DNA of 64,000 nt, from contig OU015495.1 of assembly GCA_907164885.2 (NCBI GenBank), forward strand, positions 2,404,808 to 2,468,807. Reading direction: 5' to 3'. Within the stretch, counting starts at the first letter, position 1, and every line of letters starts with the position of its first letter. The DNA comes from Dolomedes plantarius (Eukaryota > Arthropoda > Arachnida > Araneae > Dolomedidae). Positions 47,612 to 58,098 of the stretch are shown here, piece by piece. The notes beneath the pieces are model-generated. The model searched no databases. It was not told the origin of the DNA and saw only the letters and a list, made by a program, of their open reading frames with translations. The translations under genes and the position numbers were made by a program.

Positions 47612-47954
47612 TGTTCATGTATTTTCATTTATTCATTTGTTTAATATGTTATGATTGTTGTTCTGTAGATGGCAGCACGATACCGCTGTTTTTATGTTTT
47701 GGTAAAATGTTCTAAGATACTTCCGGTTTTGGAAGTAGTAACGTTATGTTCTGGCTCTGTGCTGGTTGTACGAAGTTCTCTGTTATATGTTAATAAAGTT
47801 CATATAGCCGACCCGTTTGTGCGTCTTGGCTCGACTTTAATTAATGTGGAAGAACATTAACCTTTAATAAATTATTGTCGGCAAATTAACCTTTTAGTTT
47901 TTGAAAAACCCCTGGACGACACTTTTATATTTGTTTCTACTCCCGGATCTCACA
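47612..47954 (+). repeat. LTR shared by BEL/Pao B and the downstream gag
   Basis: Starts tgttcatgtattttc, ends cccggatctcaca, AATAAA at 47792-47797. It is preceded by a pol end and a purine tract, like a 3' LTR, and followed by a primer site and gag, like a 5' LTR. So it joins two tandem or recombined elements. Confidence 0.75.
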
Positions 47955-47955
47955 G

Positions 47956-47973
47956 TGGGGGCTTGGCCGGGAT
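47956..47973 (+). promoter_or_regulatory. Primer-binding site candidate
   Basis: tgggggcttggccgggat begins one base after the LTR. It resembles the complement of a tRNA-Pro 3' end (16 of 18 to the usual retroviral Pro site, from memory of that motif). Gypsy 1 has a related start at 29080. Confidence 0.5.
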
Positions 47974-48748
47974 AATCTCTTGGAACTTTATGCCTTCGTG
48001 GATATTATTTATTTCGATTTTATACTGGAACTGGCTCCGGCTCAAGTGAAAACAGGTAGGAGAACTTTCATTTATATTTACCTGCTAGCGAAAATATATA
48101 TGATTGATACAAAATGTATAAAAATTCAAAGAAAGAAGATTTAATCAATTTATTAACTGAAATTGAGGAAACACCACCTGCTGGGTTGACAGTGGTGCAG
48201 TTAAAGAGTAGAACTGAAGGATGTAAAGCGTTTAAAGATGACCCCGAACATATTACAGACTTACTAACGTCCATAATTGAGGACAGACAATCTAGAATCG
48301 AAAGCGAAAGTAGAGCGAGGGAAGAACAGTTAGCTCTAGAAAGTCAAAAAATTGAATTGGAGAAAATTAAACTCGCCAAATTAGAAAAAATTGAATTGGA
48401 TAAAATTAAACTTGCCCAATTAGAAAAACAGGTAGAATTAGAGAAAGTTAGGAGTCAAAGGGCAGATCGAAATGAATTCGCTGGTTCGAGTTGTGACACA
48501 GTGTCTAGTTCATGTAACCTAGAAAAATTGATTCAGAGCATACTTACTTTAACAATTTCTATTCCAGAAAAACCAGAAAACTTCAATTTTTTTTCAAACT
48601 TTAGAAAGGGCCTTTAAAACTAAAAACGTACCAGAAGAGTATAAAGCAGAAATTTTGATCAACCTTCTTGGTGATAAAGCAAAAAACATCTTATCTTACA
48701 TAAGTGAAGATGATATTGAATGTTACGATACCGTTAAGTCATTAGTAT

Positions 48749-49115
48749 TGTTAAGAATTTTGCCAGTCTATGGTAATCTCGCCAAATATGAGAGTTATCG
48801 CCAAATTGGCGATGGATTTGGAGACTTATTTTGGTCTCCAAATTTGGCGACATGGCGCTAAATGGTCGCCAACTTTCTAGATCTTTCTCGTACGTTCTGG
48901 AGATTTCTGGAGCGTGGTTTCATGTGGCATTGACAGGACATAGGAGGAGCGAAGTGCCCTGCTGTCGCGGGGCGGGGCTATAGACTGGTGTTTGGTATGC
49001 GGAGCCGGAGTGGAGCGGGTTGCCGTCGTGGTGACCGTTATCAGTAGTTGCAGAGGGGCTTATACGCCAGAAGGCGTGGGTAGCCGTCACCCATTCTCGA
49101 ATCCTTACAAGATCA
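48749..49115 (+). repeat. 5' LTR and leader of element E, diverged
   Basis: 48749-48900 matches the 3' LTR start (ccagtctatggtaatctcgc, atcgccaaattggcgatgga). From about 48905 the sequence differs completely and is GC-rich (tgtcgcggggcggggc). Either the LTR was rearranged, or two subfamilies recombined. Confidence 0.6.
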
Positions 49116-50183
49116 ATGGCTGAACAGACTGTTACAGCTCAAGCTTTGGAAAATAAATTCCAACAGATTGCTGCGATGACGGCTATGCAAAACAACATTG
49201 CGAAAGTATCTGCAGGTCAAGAGGAGATAAAGAAATAAATATCTGCAGGTCAAGAAGAGATGAAAGTCATTAAAGAAGAGATAAAGGAAATATCGGCTGG
49301 TCAGGAAGAATTAAAGTGTGAAATTATAACTATCGTGAATGAAAGAGTGATAGAAATGGAAGACAAATTCCAGAATGTGGAACACAAATTTAATATTTTT
49401 GAAGCAAATATTGGCGTTATAAAAGAAAATTTAGAAGAAAAATTTGATAAAATTTACAACAAGTGTGAAAATATTGAGGAAAAATTTCATAAAGTTGGCA
49501 ACAAATTTGAAAATTTGGAGGAAAAATTTGTTAACAAATTTGAAACTATGGAAGAAAAATTTGGTGATAAAATAGAAAATTTAGAAGGAAATTTTACGGA
49601 CGTTTCAAGAAAAGTACAGATTTTAGAACAGAGATTGTCAAATACTTATGTTACTGAAGATTCTAACTGTATATCTGTCACTTCCCGCCCACGCATTAAG
49701 CTGTCAACCTATGATGGAAAATCTTGGCAAGTTTGCAAAACTCAATTCGGCATTGTGGCGGACGCCAGTGGATGGGATTCTGTAACAAAAGCGTATCAAT
49801 TGGCTGTATCTCTGCGTGCCGAAGCGGCGGATATTTTGCTGACGATTCCAGAAGAGCAGCGATTAGACTTTGGCGCACTTTCAAGTGCTTTGGAGTTACG
49901 CTTTGGCGAGAAGTGTTTGAAGGACTATAGCCGGCTCCAGCTCGAATCTCGCCGACAGAAGCCAAATGAATCGCTACAAGAACTTGCATCAGACGTCGAA
50001 AGGCTTTCCCATTTAACCTGGTCAGACTGCCCTGCGGAAGTACGGGGAAATCTTGTGTTGGAATATTTTATCGATGGAGTTCGCGACTTTGAAATACAGA
50101 AGGCACTTCCAATAGCGGATGTTAAAGATCTGAAGTCCGCCTTAGTCTATGCCATGAAGTTTGAAGAAGTCCAACAGGCTTAA
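49116..50183 (+). pseudogene. Gag of element E, with an early in-frame stop
   Basis: Starts MAEQTVTAQALENKFQQ at 49116 and meets a TAA at 49236. The frame then goes on from ISAGQEEMKVIKEEIKE. A run of heptad-like repeats (ENIEEKFHKVGNKFENLEEK and similar) forms a coiled coil. The Gag core follows: KLSTYDGKSWQVCKTQFGIV, LAVSLRAEAADILLTIPEE, LELRFGEKCLKDYSRLQ and ADVKDLKSALVYAMKFEEV. This arrangement is common in Gypsy Gags of arthropods. The stop codon at 50181 precedes a zinc-knuckle remnant. Confidence 0.7.
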
Positions 50184-50339
50184 CAAAAAGCTCGCCATTG
50201 TATTATGGTTTCGAACGTTACTGAAACTCTCGAACGTTCAATTCAATATTTGATGGAAAGAATAGACGAGTTGACAGAACAGGTCAGTGCTTTAAGATCA
50301 GTTAAGGCTGACAGACAACAAGTCGTAAAATGATAGAGT

Positions 50340-50990
50340 TGCGGCGGCAAAGGCCACACCCGAAGAAATTACCCAGTGCGCCAAGACTCGGGAGCGAGGA
50401 ACTCTCCCAAGAAACACGGGATTGCCGACGTCCTTTCACGAAAACCCTGTTCCGGAAACTGCCATTATTGTTCCAGAGAGGAAAAGAAATTCGATGTTAT
50501 TAATTCCGTAGCAAGATGAACTACAGCTTCTACGTCATCAGACCCAGATCCATGGAGGGATGACGAAGTTCGAAAAGACCAGTTGGAAGATCCTAAACTA
50601 AAGCCCATAGCTGTTCGCGAAACTCCTGGCTATATATCATCCCAGATGCTTTCCGGTCGTGACCTCCGTCTGCCATGTGATCTCCAGTCCGGACGCCCTC
50701 CAAACACGCCTTCATCGTCTGAAGAATACAACAGTGAACTCGAGTCCCGTTTTGAAGACGTCCATAACTTCGCCCGTGAACGGAACAACATCGCGACGAA
50801 GAAGATGAAGACCCGGTACGACACGAAAGCAACAAGACATAAATTCCATGAAGGTGACAAGGTATGGTTCTGGAACCCGATTCGACGTAAAGGACTTTCT
50901 CCCAAGTTACAGTCGTCTTGGTTATGGTCCATATACAGTCCTAAAAAGACTGAATGATGTCGTGGTTCATATAAGAAAATAGTCTAATTC
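50340..50990 (+). pseudogene. Collapsed pol remnant of element E
   Basis: A knuckle-like CGGKGHTR (about 50342, frame shifted) is followed within 100 bases by DVLSRKPCSG, which belongs after RNase H, and then by an integrase tail: ISSQMLSGRDLRLPCDL, RNNIATKKMKTRYDTKA, FHEGDKVWFWNPIRRKGL. So about 2.5 kb of a normal pol is missing. Confidence 0.7.
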
Positions 50991-51348
50991 TAAGCCTAGA
51001 ATAGTGCATTATGATAGGCTAGCTCCTACTATGACCATAGTTAATAGATTAAAGAAATGTACAGACCATGGTCGTTCTCTTTCTGTATATAACATTTTAT
51101 ATAGTGTAAATAATCCTTATGTTAGTTTATTTTTTTGTTTTTGTTTTATTAACGTTGTTTAAAGTAATTAGATGTTCCTAGTATGCATTTATTAGTTATA
51201 CGAAGTATGTATTTGTCTGTATGCGTGTTGATTTTGTATTAATTTTAGTTGTGATTTTATAGTTTAGTTTTCTATTATGTATTGTAAGCATGGCTTCCTT
51301 CCCAAGAGTTGTACTGCCCGGGACGTGCAGTCCTTGAGGAGGGAGCAA

Positions 51349-51914
51349 TGTTACAAATTTTGCTAGTCTATGGTAATCTCGCCAAATATGAGAGTTATCG
51401 CCAAATTGGCGATGGATTTGGAGACATTTTGGTCGCCATATTTGGTGATATATCACCAATTTTGGTGATATGGCGCTAAATGGTCGCCAACCTACTAGAT
51501 CTCTCTCGTATGTTCTGGAGATTTCTAGCTGGCGACCGATAGGGGGCGCGTTGAAAGTTTATAAATATACCTGAGATTGGCATTGGAAGTCAGTTTGATA
51601 AAGTCAGTTTGATAAGTCCTACAGATCTTGGAGCTCCGACAAGTTGAAATACCTGAACCTGAACCTGGAAGTCAGTGTTCTCTTCTGTTGCGTATTGAAT
51701 GTATTGAAAGTGCGTTAGGCATATATTGTATTGAAGACTCTGTTATCCTGACTTGTGTTTTTAGAGTTTTCTGTTGTAAAGAACACAGTTGTTAAGTGTT
51801 TTCTGTTAGTAATTGTATATGCGCCTGAAGAATTTAGAGAATAATAAATTTTATTTTGTGTGCACTTTCTTAAGAGATTTTTATTTAATCCCATCAAACC
51901 CAGAAAACTGAACA
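51349..51914 (+). repeat. 3' LTR of element E
   Basis: 566 bp, tgttacaaattttgct to aaaactgaaca, after a purine tract (aggagggagcaa). A TATAAATA box lies at 51560-51567, a tcagtttgata start-site-like word about 30 bases on and repeated (51589, 51605), and AATAAA at 51843-51848. Confidence 0.8.
51560..51567 (+). promoter_or_regulatory. TATA box in the element E LTR
   Basis: tataaata followed about 30 bases later by tcagttt, a good initiator match. Confidence 0.6.
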
Positions 51915-52442
51915 GTATGCAAAGAATTTCAACCTACCGCGAAGGAATACCTAAGTAACTTTCGGAAGGCTAGAAGGGAAATCAATGAAACACATACGCA
52001 ATTCGCGTCAAGATTGTCGGCTAATTTTCAATATTATTAGTTTGCGTGAAGTTAATGATTTTGAAACGTTGTGTCAACTAATCGTATCCGATAAGCTTTT
52101 TCAAACTTTGGACAAAAGTTTCATCATACATCAATATAAAATTGGGGGAAGGTGGATGAAACCAAAAGACTTCGCCAAAGAAATTGATATATGCTTTGTA
52201 AATAGAGGTAGATCTTTTAGTGAAGTAAGTTTTCAGACGCAGGAAAACACTAGTAAACTTGAGAAATTTCCCAGAGAGGCTAAATACACTCCACCCCTAT
52301 GAGAAACAACTCAATTAAATATAGATATCCGTCCACGTGCGGAAGTTTTAACCATCTTGCAAAATATTGCACTAATCGAATCAAAAACCAAACCGAAAGA
52401 CAATCTATTCTCTAAAAACAAAATGAAAAAACTGAAAATAAA

Positions 52443-53133
52443 TTGGTAGCTAAAGTTAAAATCCCCTCTTCACAGTCTCTTGAGCGTGTGAATATTAACA
52501 TTTATGGAAACGTAATTAAAGCATTTAGTTCTAAAGAATTTCAAGACTATTGTGAGTATGAAAATATTGTATACATCAAAACTACCACAGAAGTTCCACG
52601 AGGAAACGGACAGGTAGAGCGATTACATGCAACGTTGATCCCAGTTCTCTCCAAATTATCATTAGACGATACAACCAAGTGGTACAAACATGTAGACATA
52701 TTGCAAAGAACGATCAATTCAACAGTATTGAGAAGTACCAGAAAGACACCATTCGAATTGTTAACAGGAGTCAAGATGAGAAGCAGAGAGGAATCCAGAA
52801 TTTTAGAAATCTTAGAAGAAGAAAGAATCAACTTTATGATGAATAACCTTAAAGAGGTCCGAGAAGAAAAATATTTTAAAGATACAGGAAGAATACCGAA
52901 GAGGATTTCACAAGAAAAGGAAAAAATCCCATGTCTATAAAGAAGGAGACCTTATGGCTATCCAACGTACTCAATTCGGTAGTGGAATGAAGCTAAGACC
53001 AAAATTTCTGGGACCCTACGAAGTGATCCGTGTAAAGCCCAAGGACAGATACGAAGTTAAGAAACTTGGAGAACATGAAGGTCCAAACCTGATCAATACT
53101 TCGGCTGATCTGTTAAAACCGTGGACTAACTAA
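52443..53133 (+). pseudogene. Gypsy integrase C-terminal half, fused to the gag remnant
   Basis: Frame 1 (to 52938) has FSSKEFQDYCEYENIVYI, TTTEVPRGNGQVERLHATL with the last catalytic Glu, and STRKTPFELLTGVKM. Frame 2 then has YKEGDLMAIQRTQFGSGMK and FLGPYEVIRVKPKDRYEVK, ending KPWTN. It is a close relative of the integrases of Gypsy 1 and 2. The preceding gag is of another type, so this is a mosaic made by a large deletion or by recombination near 52440-52500. Confidence 0.75.
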
Positions 53134-53177
53134 CCTGTCCACACACTTCTCTGTAAATACTCTCTCTCTCTCTCTCC

Positions 53178-53196
53178 TTGTTTTATTATTTTTTTC
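53178..53196 (+). promoter_or_regulatory. Polypyrimidine tract and AG after the integrase
   Basis: ttattatttttttcag, 63 bases past the stop, as in Gypsy 1 and 2. Confidence 0.35.
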
Positions 53197-53248
53197 AGAT
53201 TTGTTCCCGTGCAGCGAGGACTCTTCAGGTCTGATGGCCGAGCGCTAT

Positions 53249-53518
53249 CGGATGAAAAATCCACCAGAGGGCGCACTAGGCAACGCGACAGTTTTACGTC
53301 TACACATCTGGACATTCGGCGAGTTGAAGCTGGAGTATGCGGACGTTCCGGGCCGCGTACTGGACTCTATTATACTGTTTACTTGTTTAATTTCTGTCTG
53401 TATTGTACTGTGCCGACATCCGTAACCCTTAATAAATTATTATCGGTAAATTAACATTTAGTTTTTGAAATACCCCTGGACGACACTTTTATATTTGTTT
53501 CTACTCCCGGATCTCACA
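53249..53518 (+). repeat. LTR with a Gypsy-type front and the 47612-type back
   Basis: It runs from about tgaaaaatccaccag to cccggatctcaca. Its last 95 bases (53425-53518) match 47860-47954 closely, whereas the front half matches 18307-18484 and not 47612. The exact start is uncertain. Confidence 0.55.
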
Positions 53519-53522
53519 TATA

Positions 53523-54824
53523 CAGAGGCTGTTCGCACATTTTTTAGACGATTTTGGTAAGCGGTAATAAAAAAGCGTTTGCTGCAAAAGAAATAATTGC
53601 AATTGTACTATGTTTTTAAAAGTCAAAATTATCATCTGCGGCTTGAAAGTTTTGTTTTTATTCAAAATGGCGTTTTTAACAAAGCAGTGGCTCGAAGGCT
53701 ACATTTATGCTCTTTCCGAAGAGAAATATGCATACTCCGTTATCCAAAAACGATGTGAGAGTCATGGTTTTGTGATATCTAAATCGTCGATAGGTAATAT
53801 CGTCAACAAGAAAGGACAAAAACGTCAAATTGGAGCCTCAAGTGGGACAAAAATTCCAAACAAGTATCCAAGGAAAAAACGGACATCTTCGACTATTGCA
53901 AATGTACGTTGTTTAATGTTAAAAGAAAATCCCCCTAGTCAAAGGACAGTTGCAAAATCATTAAAATGCTCGGCGTCCACTGTAAACAAAATGATAAACG
54001 TTGATTTAAATATTAAGAAAGCGAAAAAACGCAATGTGCATCGTCTTCTTCCAAATCATATCGCTGAACGCAGGACACGCTGCAGAATTCTATATGAGAA
54101 ACACTTATCCAAAGAAAAATGGAAAACAATTGTCACAATAGATGAATCATGGGTGTATTTAAATGATTGCAACAAAAAAAGAGCCATTTATTATCATAAA
54201 AGGGGAGAAAAAAATTTAAGTACATGGTTCAAAGAATCGAAAGAAAGTTTTTCTAAGGGATTCATGATTGTTGCTGGTTTTTCTTATAATGGCAAGTTAA
54301 AAATAAAGAGAGTGGAAAAAAATGTCAAGATTAACTCCAAATACTATCAGGAACATATTTTATCGTCAATTTTTCTGAATGAAATACCATCGCTTTACCC
54401 ACAGTGCCATCAATCTGTGAGACTCCATCAGGACAAAGCTAGCAGTCACACATCAAAATCCACTGTAAATTTCCTAAAAGAAATGGAACAAAAAACTGGT
54501 ATCAAGGCCATACCCTTCACTGATATCCCTACTAAATCTCCCGATGTATCACCTATGGATTTTTGTGCTTTCGGACTTTTAAAATCTGCATTATCCAAAC
54601 GTCGTCCCAAAACCCTTACAGGACCCTGAAAAGCTGTTCAGGAGAAATGGGATAGAATACCTCTTCTGACACTTCAAAAGGCATTATTATCCTGGAAATT
54701 GCGGTGTCGAAAGACAGTTCAGAATAAGGGATGTCAAATAGAACATTTAAAACACAAGAATTTTATGTAATTTAGTTTTGTAAATACAATATACATCGTC
54801 TAAAAAATGTGTGAACAGCCTCTG
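53523..54824 (+). mobile_element. DD41D (rosa/visitor-like) Tc1/mariner transposon
   Basis: Inverted ends cagaggctgttcgcacattt (53523) and its inverse at 54805-54824 with one mismatch. TA on both sides (53521-53522, 54825-54826). One transposase gene fills it. 1302 bp is a normal length for a mariner relative. Confidence 0.85.
53667..54770 (+). pseudogene. DD41D transposase, one in-frame stop
   Basis: The enzyme cuts and pastes at TA. The best start is MAFLTKQWLEGYIYAL at 53667; the frame is open from 53610. An N-terminal paired helix-turn-helix is followed by a KKRTSS-type basic patch and TVAKSLKCSASTVNKMIN. Catalytic residues: TIDESWVYLND, RLHQDKASSHTSKS, and SPDVSPMDFCAFG. I count 41 residues between the second and third Asp, which sets it apart from mariner DD34D and Tc1 DD34E. 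A TGA at 54627 stops the frame, but the same frame goes on to 54770 with KAVQEKWDRIPLLTLQKAL. Otherwise no damage is seen, so inactivation is recent. Confidence 0.8.
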
Positions 54825-54849
54825 TATATATACGAGTATATACCCGTAC

Positions 54850-54852
<3 letters not shown>

Positions 54853-54913
<61 letters not shown>
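54853..54913. repeat. (TA)n microsatellite
   Basis: TA run leading into the outer Tc1 element. Confidence 0.95.
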
Positions 54914-54916
<3 letters not shown>

Positions 54917-55109
54917 GGTGGTTACCAAATTAATGGAAACACATATCAATATTAGTGGTGTTTATGAAAGTGCTTCGTATTCCTTAAAAAATATGTCTAT
55001 GGACCAGTATTTTTTATAGAATATAGTGTATACATTATTCTACTCTAAGGTAGCAGTAATGAAACTATGGGCATCAGGCTCTTTAGGGAATTGCGTAAGA
55101 TGTCAAACC

Positions 55110-55930
55110 ATGTAGACAATGCAGAGAGGGCAAATTGTTGTAGCGCGTCTAATTGGAATATCTGTTACAACATCCCCCTTGGTTTTGGGTGTTTACCGAG
55201 CTATGATATCGGAAGTCATGATGACATACAGAGTGCACGGAAAGACATCCACTGTGAAACAGAATAGTGGACGAAAGGGAAAGCTAAGTGAAAGAGTTTG
55301 ACGGATGTTGAAGCGGATTGCGACATCAAAAAAGAAAAGACAACTGTAGCCAATGTGACCATAGAGCTCCATCTGAATCTGCATATTTCAGTATCAGTCA
55401 TTACAGGTAAGAGAAAACTTCACAAACAAAACATTTAAGGCAGAGTAGTAATTCTGAAGCTACTTGTAACAGATGTGAATACAAAACGTCCTCTACAGTA
55501 GTGTCGCGAGCACAAATCCTCGTCGAGTGATACGTCGAAATATTACACTTGGTTAGACGAATCATTGTTCACCCTGTTCCCCGAAACAGGATGTGCGCAT
55601 GTCTGAAGAACACCTGCATAAGCGTATGATCATGCTTGTCTCATGCTAGCTGTCAAACATGGAGAGAAATTTCTCAGTGTTTCGGCGACCATCTCTTGGT
55701 TTTCAAAAGGGATCTTTTGTAACCCTGAAAGGGAGACTGACTGGGAAGGACTATGTGAAACTTTTAACCGACCAGATCCATCCTATGGTGCAAACATTTT
55801 TCCTGCAAGAGATGGCGTTCTCCACTATGATAATGCTCCGATCCATACAGCTAGATGAGCCCGGTCGTGGTTTGAGGAAAATAAAGATCAAGTTATATAT
55901 CTTATCTGGCTCGCACAGTCCCTAAACCTC
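55110..55930 (+). pseudogene. Tc1 transposase relic of the outer element
   Basis: Pieces in several frames: GKTSTVKQNSGRKGKLSERV and RMLKRIATSKKKRQL of the N-terminal helix-turn-helix, ELHLNLHISVSVITG, then LTGKDYVKLLTDQIHPMVQT and DNAPIHTAR, the second catalytic Asp. ARSWFEENKDQV follows. Stops and shifts are many. Confidence 0.65.
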
Positions 55931-56312
55931 AATATCTTCGCAGGAATCAATATCCACCAACAGCATCTCCACAGGAACATTGACGATTTATCCATAAAGA
56001 ATAGTATAATACTCCCTTATCCACTATTCATGACTTACATAATTCGAATCCTTAGTGAATTCAGGTGGTATTAAATGTCAAAGATGGTCCTATGCCATAT
56101 ACACTCATGTCCATAAATTAAGGATAATGCCAGCTCCGGCAAATAAAGGTTCAGAAGCAAAACAAATGTGACTTATTCATAAAGCCCATTTATTAAACAA
56201 ACGATAAAGAACAAAAATGATTGTGTATGTATGATACCATTCATAAAAACTACGATTTTTGCTCCCTGGAGCAATTGTAAAAAATATCTCCCTTACAAAA
56301 ACATAATATTAC

Positions 56313-57074
56313 ATGGTTGGTATGGTCGCTCAGTGCTATAACCGAATAGTTATGACACAGAGGACGCGTGTGGATGATTTTTTAGGTGGTAGAATTATCG
56401 GCCGCTTGGAATGTGGGCGTACTCAGATGGAAGTATCCGAGGAACTTGGAATTGCCCAAAGTGTCATCTCTAGGCTTTGGCAACGATTCCAAGATGATGG
56501 CAATGTCAGTAGACGTTACAGTACAGGTCATCCCCGAGTTACAAAACCGAATGAAGACCGGTATTTGGCAGTAACTGCCAAAAGAAGCAGACGGAGCACA
56601 GCATCCAACCTGTCTCGTCAGCTATCTGCAGCCACGGGTTCCACAGTATCATGACAAACCGTGTACAGACGTTTGGGAAATATTGGTCTATATGCTCGCA
56701 GGCCTGTCAGATGTCTTCCGCTCACGGCAACTCACTATCGGCAGCGATTAGCCTAGAGTAGAGAACATGCAATGTGGACATCGTCACAGTGGGCTTGTGA
56801 GATGTTTTCCGACAAGTCCAGGTTTAGCTTGCAGTCTGATTCACGTGGCGCAGAATTTTTGTTTATGGATGAAAACGCCCGTCCTCACCGAGAAAACGTC
56901 GTAAACGAATGCCTTCAATCTGAGGATATCACCCGTATGGAATGGCTAGCATTCTCACCTGACTTGAATCCGATAGAGCATGAGTGGGACATGCTTGGCC
57001 GACCAGTTGCAGCCCGTCAACCACCTCCTACATGTGTACCGGAACTTGGGAGAACATTGCTTGAAGTGGTGTAA
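56313..57074 (+). pseudogene. Tc1 DD34E transposase, stops and a deletion
   Basis: One frame with two stops (56652, about 56752). N-terminus: RIIGRLECGRTQMEVSEELG and VISRLWQRFQDDGNVSRRY. After the stops: MFSDKSRFSLQSDSRG, with the first Asp, then a jump to MDENARPHRENVV, with the second Asp, and SPDLNPIEHEWDMLG with the Glu. Some 45-50 residues are missing between the first two catalytic blocks. Confidence 0.8.
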
Positions 57075-57194
57075 TCTTCGCCAAGATCAGCTCAATAATT
57101 TGATACTTAGCATGCCTAGGTGTTGTATGGACTGTATTTCATCGCATGGGAGGCATACAATGAATTAACCATCATATCAACCATGTAATATTTA

Positions 57195-57380
57195 GGGCCT
57201 GTTCACATAGGAGTCCGTTGCGTTGCGTTAAGGAAAAGATGACGTTGAGACGAAAATAAACCAATCATATGCCTCCAAACGATTAGCAATGAAATGTCTA
57301 ACGCCTATGATTGGTTTATTTTCGTCTCAACGTCATCTTTTCCTTAACGCTACACCACGGACTCCTATGTGAACAGGCCC
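57195..57380. mobile_element. 186-bp hairpin MITE inside a Tc1 terminal repeat
   Basis: gggcctgttcacataggagt opens it and returns inverted at the end; nearly the whole unit is a hairpin with about 77-bp arms. The opening resembles PIF/Harbinger termini. It is flanked by TTA and TAA, so only TA is a strict duplication and the family is not certain. Confidence 0.75.
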
Positions 57381-57670
57381 TAAGTTTTTGTAAAGGAGAT
57401 ACCTTTTACAATTGCTCCAGGGAGCAAAAATCGTAGATTTTATGAATGGTATCATACATACACCATCTTTTTTGCTCTTTATCTTTTGTTTAATAAATGG
57501 ACTTTATGAATAAGTCACATTTGTTTTGTTTCTGAACCTTTATTTGGCGGAGCTGGCATTATCCTAAATTTATGAACATGAGTGTAAATAAAAAAATTCC
57601 TGTTTTTCCTAAATGATCTTCATGTTTTTCCTTTCATGCTTAACCCCATTACTTGGATAACCACCTGTAT

Positions 57671-57791
<121 letters not shown>

Positions 57792-57794
57792 ACA

Positions 57795-58098
57795 TGATAA
57801 TACTATAAATAATCTTTAATCGTCCTTTCTGAACTTTCTTTCTCATGTGGTAACCTTTCTGACGCCTTGGCGAGATGTCCCTCTTTTGCCAATACTAACA
57901 CTCTCCGCCAATCCTGGCAACCTCTTTGACCTAATTCTATTTTCGCGTGCTATGTGAGAGACGCGGGGCTGGCTTCGAGCAAGTAAGATGTGTTGCTGTC
58001 TTCATGGAATAAAATTCTTTTTTTACGTGAATCTGACTTTTATTTCTTCGGCCATGATGTATGTGGTTCTTCATGAGATGACCATTCGGGTCATTTCA
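57795..58098 (+). mobile_element. Solo LTR related to the 20157 family
   Basis: Diverged match to 20157-20462 (ccgccaatcctggcaacctc, gagacgcgggg). It ends gaccattcgggtcatttca, again a hairpin, and lies between TA arrays. No internal region. Confidence 0.75.

Larger units (their letters stand above)
48749..51914 (+). mobile_element. Gypsy-type LTR element E nested in a gag gene
   Basis: GTAT occurs at 48745-48748 and 51915-51918, on either side. Both ends start tgtta...attttgc. The 3' LTR is 51349-51914. The 5' LTR matches it only over 48749-48900. Inside are a gag with an early stop and a fused remnant of pol; protease, RT and most of RNase H are deleted. The element is non-coding in practice. 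Confidence 0.75.
48114..52310 (+). pseudogene. Retrotransposon gag split by a nested LTR element
   Basis: The first part (48114-48748) starts MYKNSKKEDLINLLTEIEE. It has a charged coiled-coil stretch (ESRAREEQLALESQKIELEK and on), then after one frameshift near 48600 the helices AFKTKNVPEEYKAEILINLL and LSYISEDDIECYDTVKSLV. The nested element at 48749-51914 follows, with a GTAT duplication. The second part (51919-52310) resumes in the same sense with EFQPTAKEYLSNFRKARRE, THTQFASRLSANFQYY and LCQLIVSDKLFQTLD. A knuckle CGSFNHLAKYC lies at about 52339. The gag type is one I associate with BEL/Pao elements of spiders, in line with the LTR upstream, but that link is from memory. Confidence 0.65.
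56102..57584 (+). mobile_element. Tc1-like element with long inverted repeats, nested
   Basis: About 200-bp inverted repeats (56102-56308; right arm 57384-57584 and continuing beyond a MITE to about 57165), starting cactcatgtccataaatt. TA at 56100-56101 and 57585-57586. Contains a broken DD34E transposase. Confidence 0.8.
54915..57667 (+). mobile_element. Tc1-like element, outer, decayed
   Basis: Ends caggtggttaccaaattaat (54915) and inverse ...ggataaccacctg (57667), with a few mismatches, and TA arrays on both sides. A Tc1 transposase relic lies at 55110-55930. A second Tc1 element (56102-57584) sits inside. Confidence 0.65.

Noticed and set aside
48114..48617. Host coiled-coil protein
   Set aside because: The charged coiled coil leads straight into Gag helices and follows an LTR with a primer site, so it is a retrotransposon gag.
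50583..50932. Minus-strand frames of 80 and 100 codons
   Set aside because: They are antisense to the integrase tail of element E.
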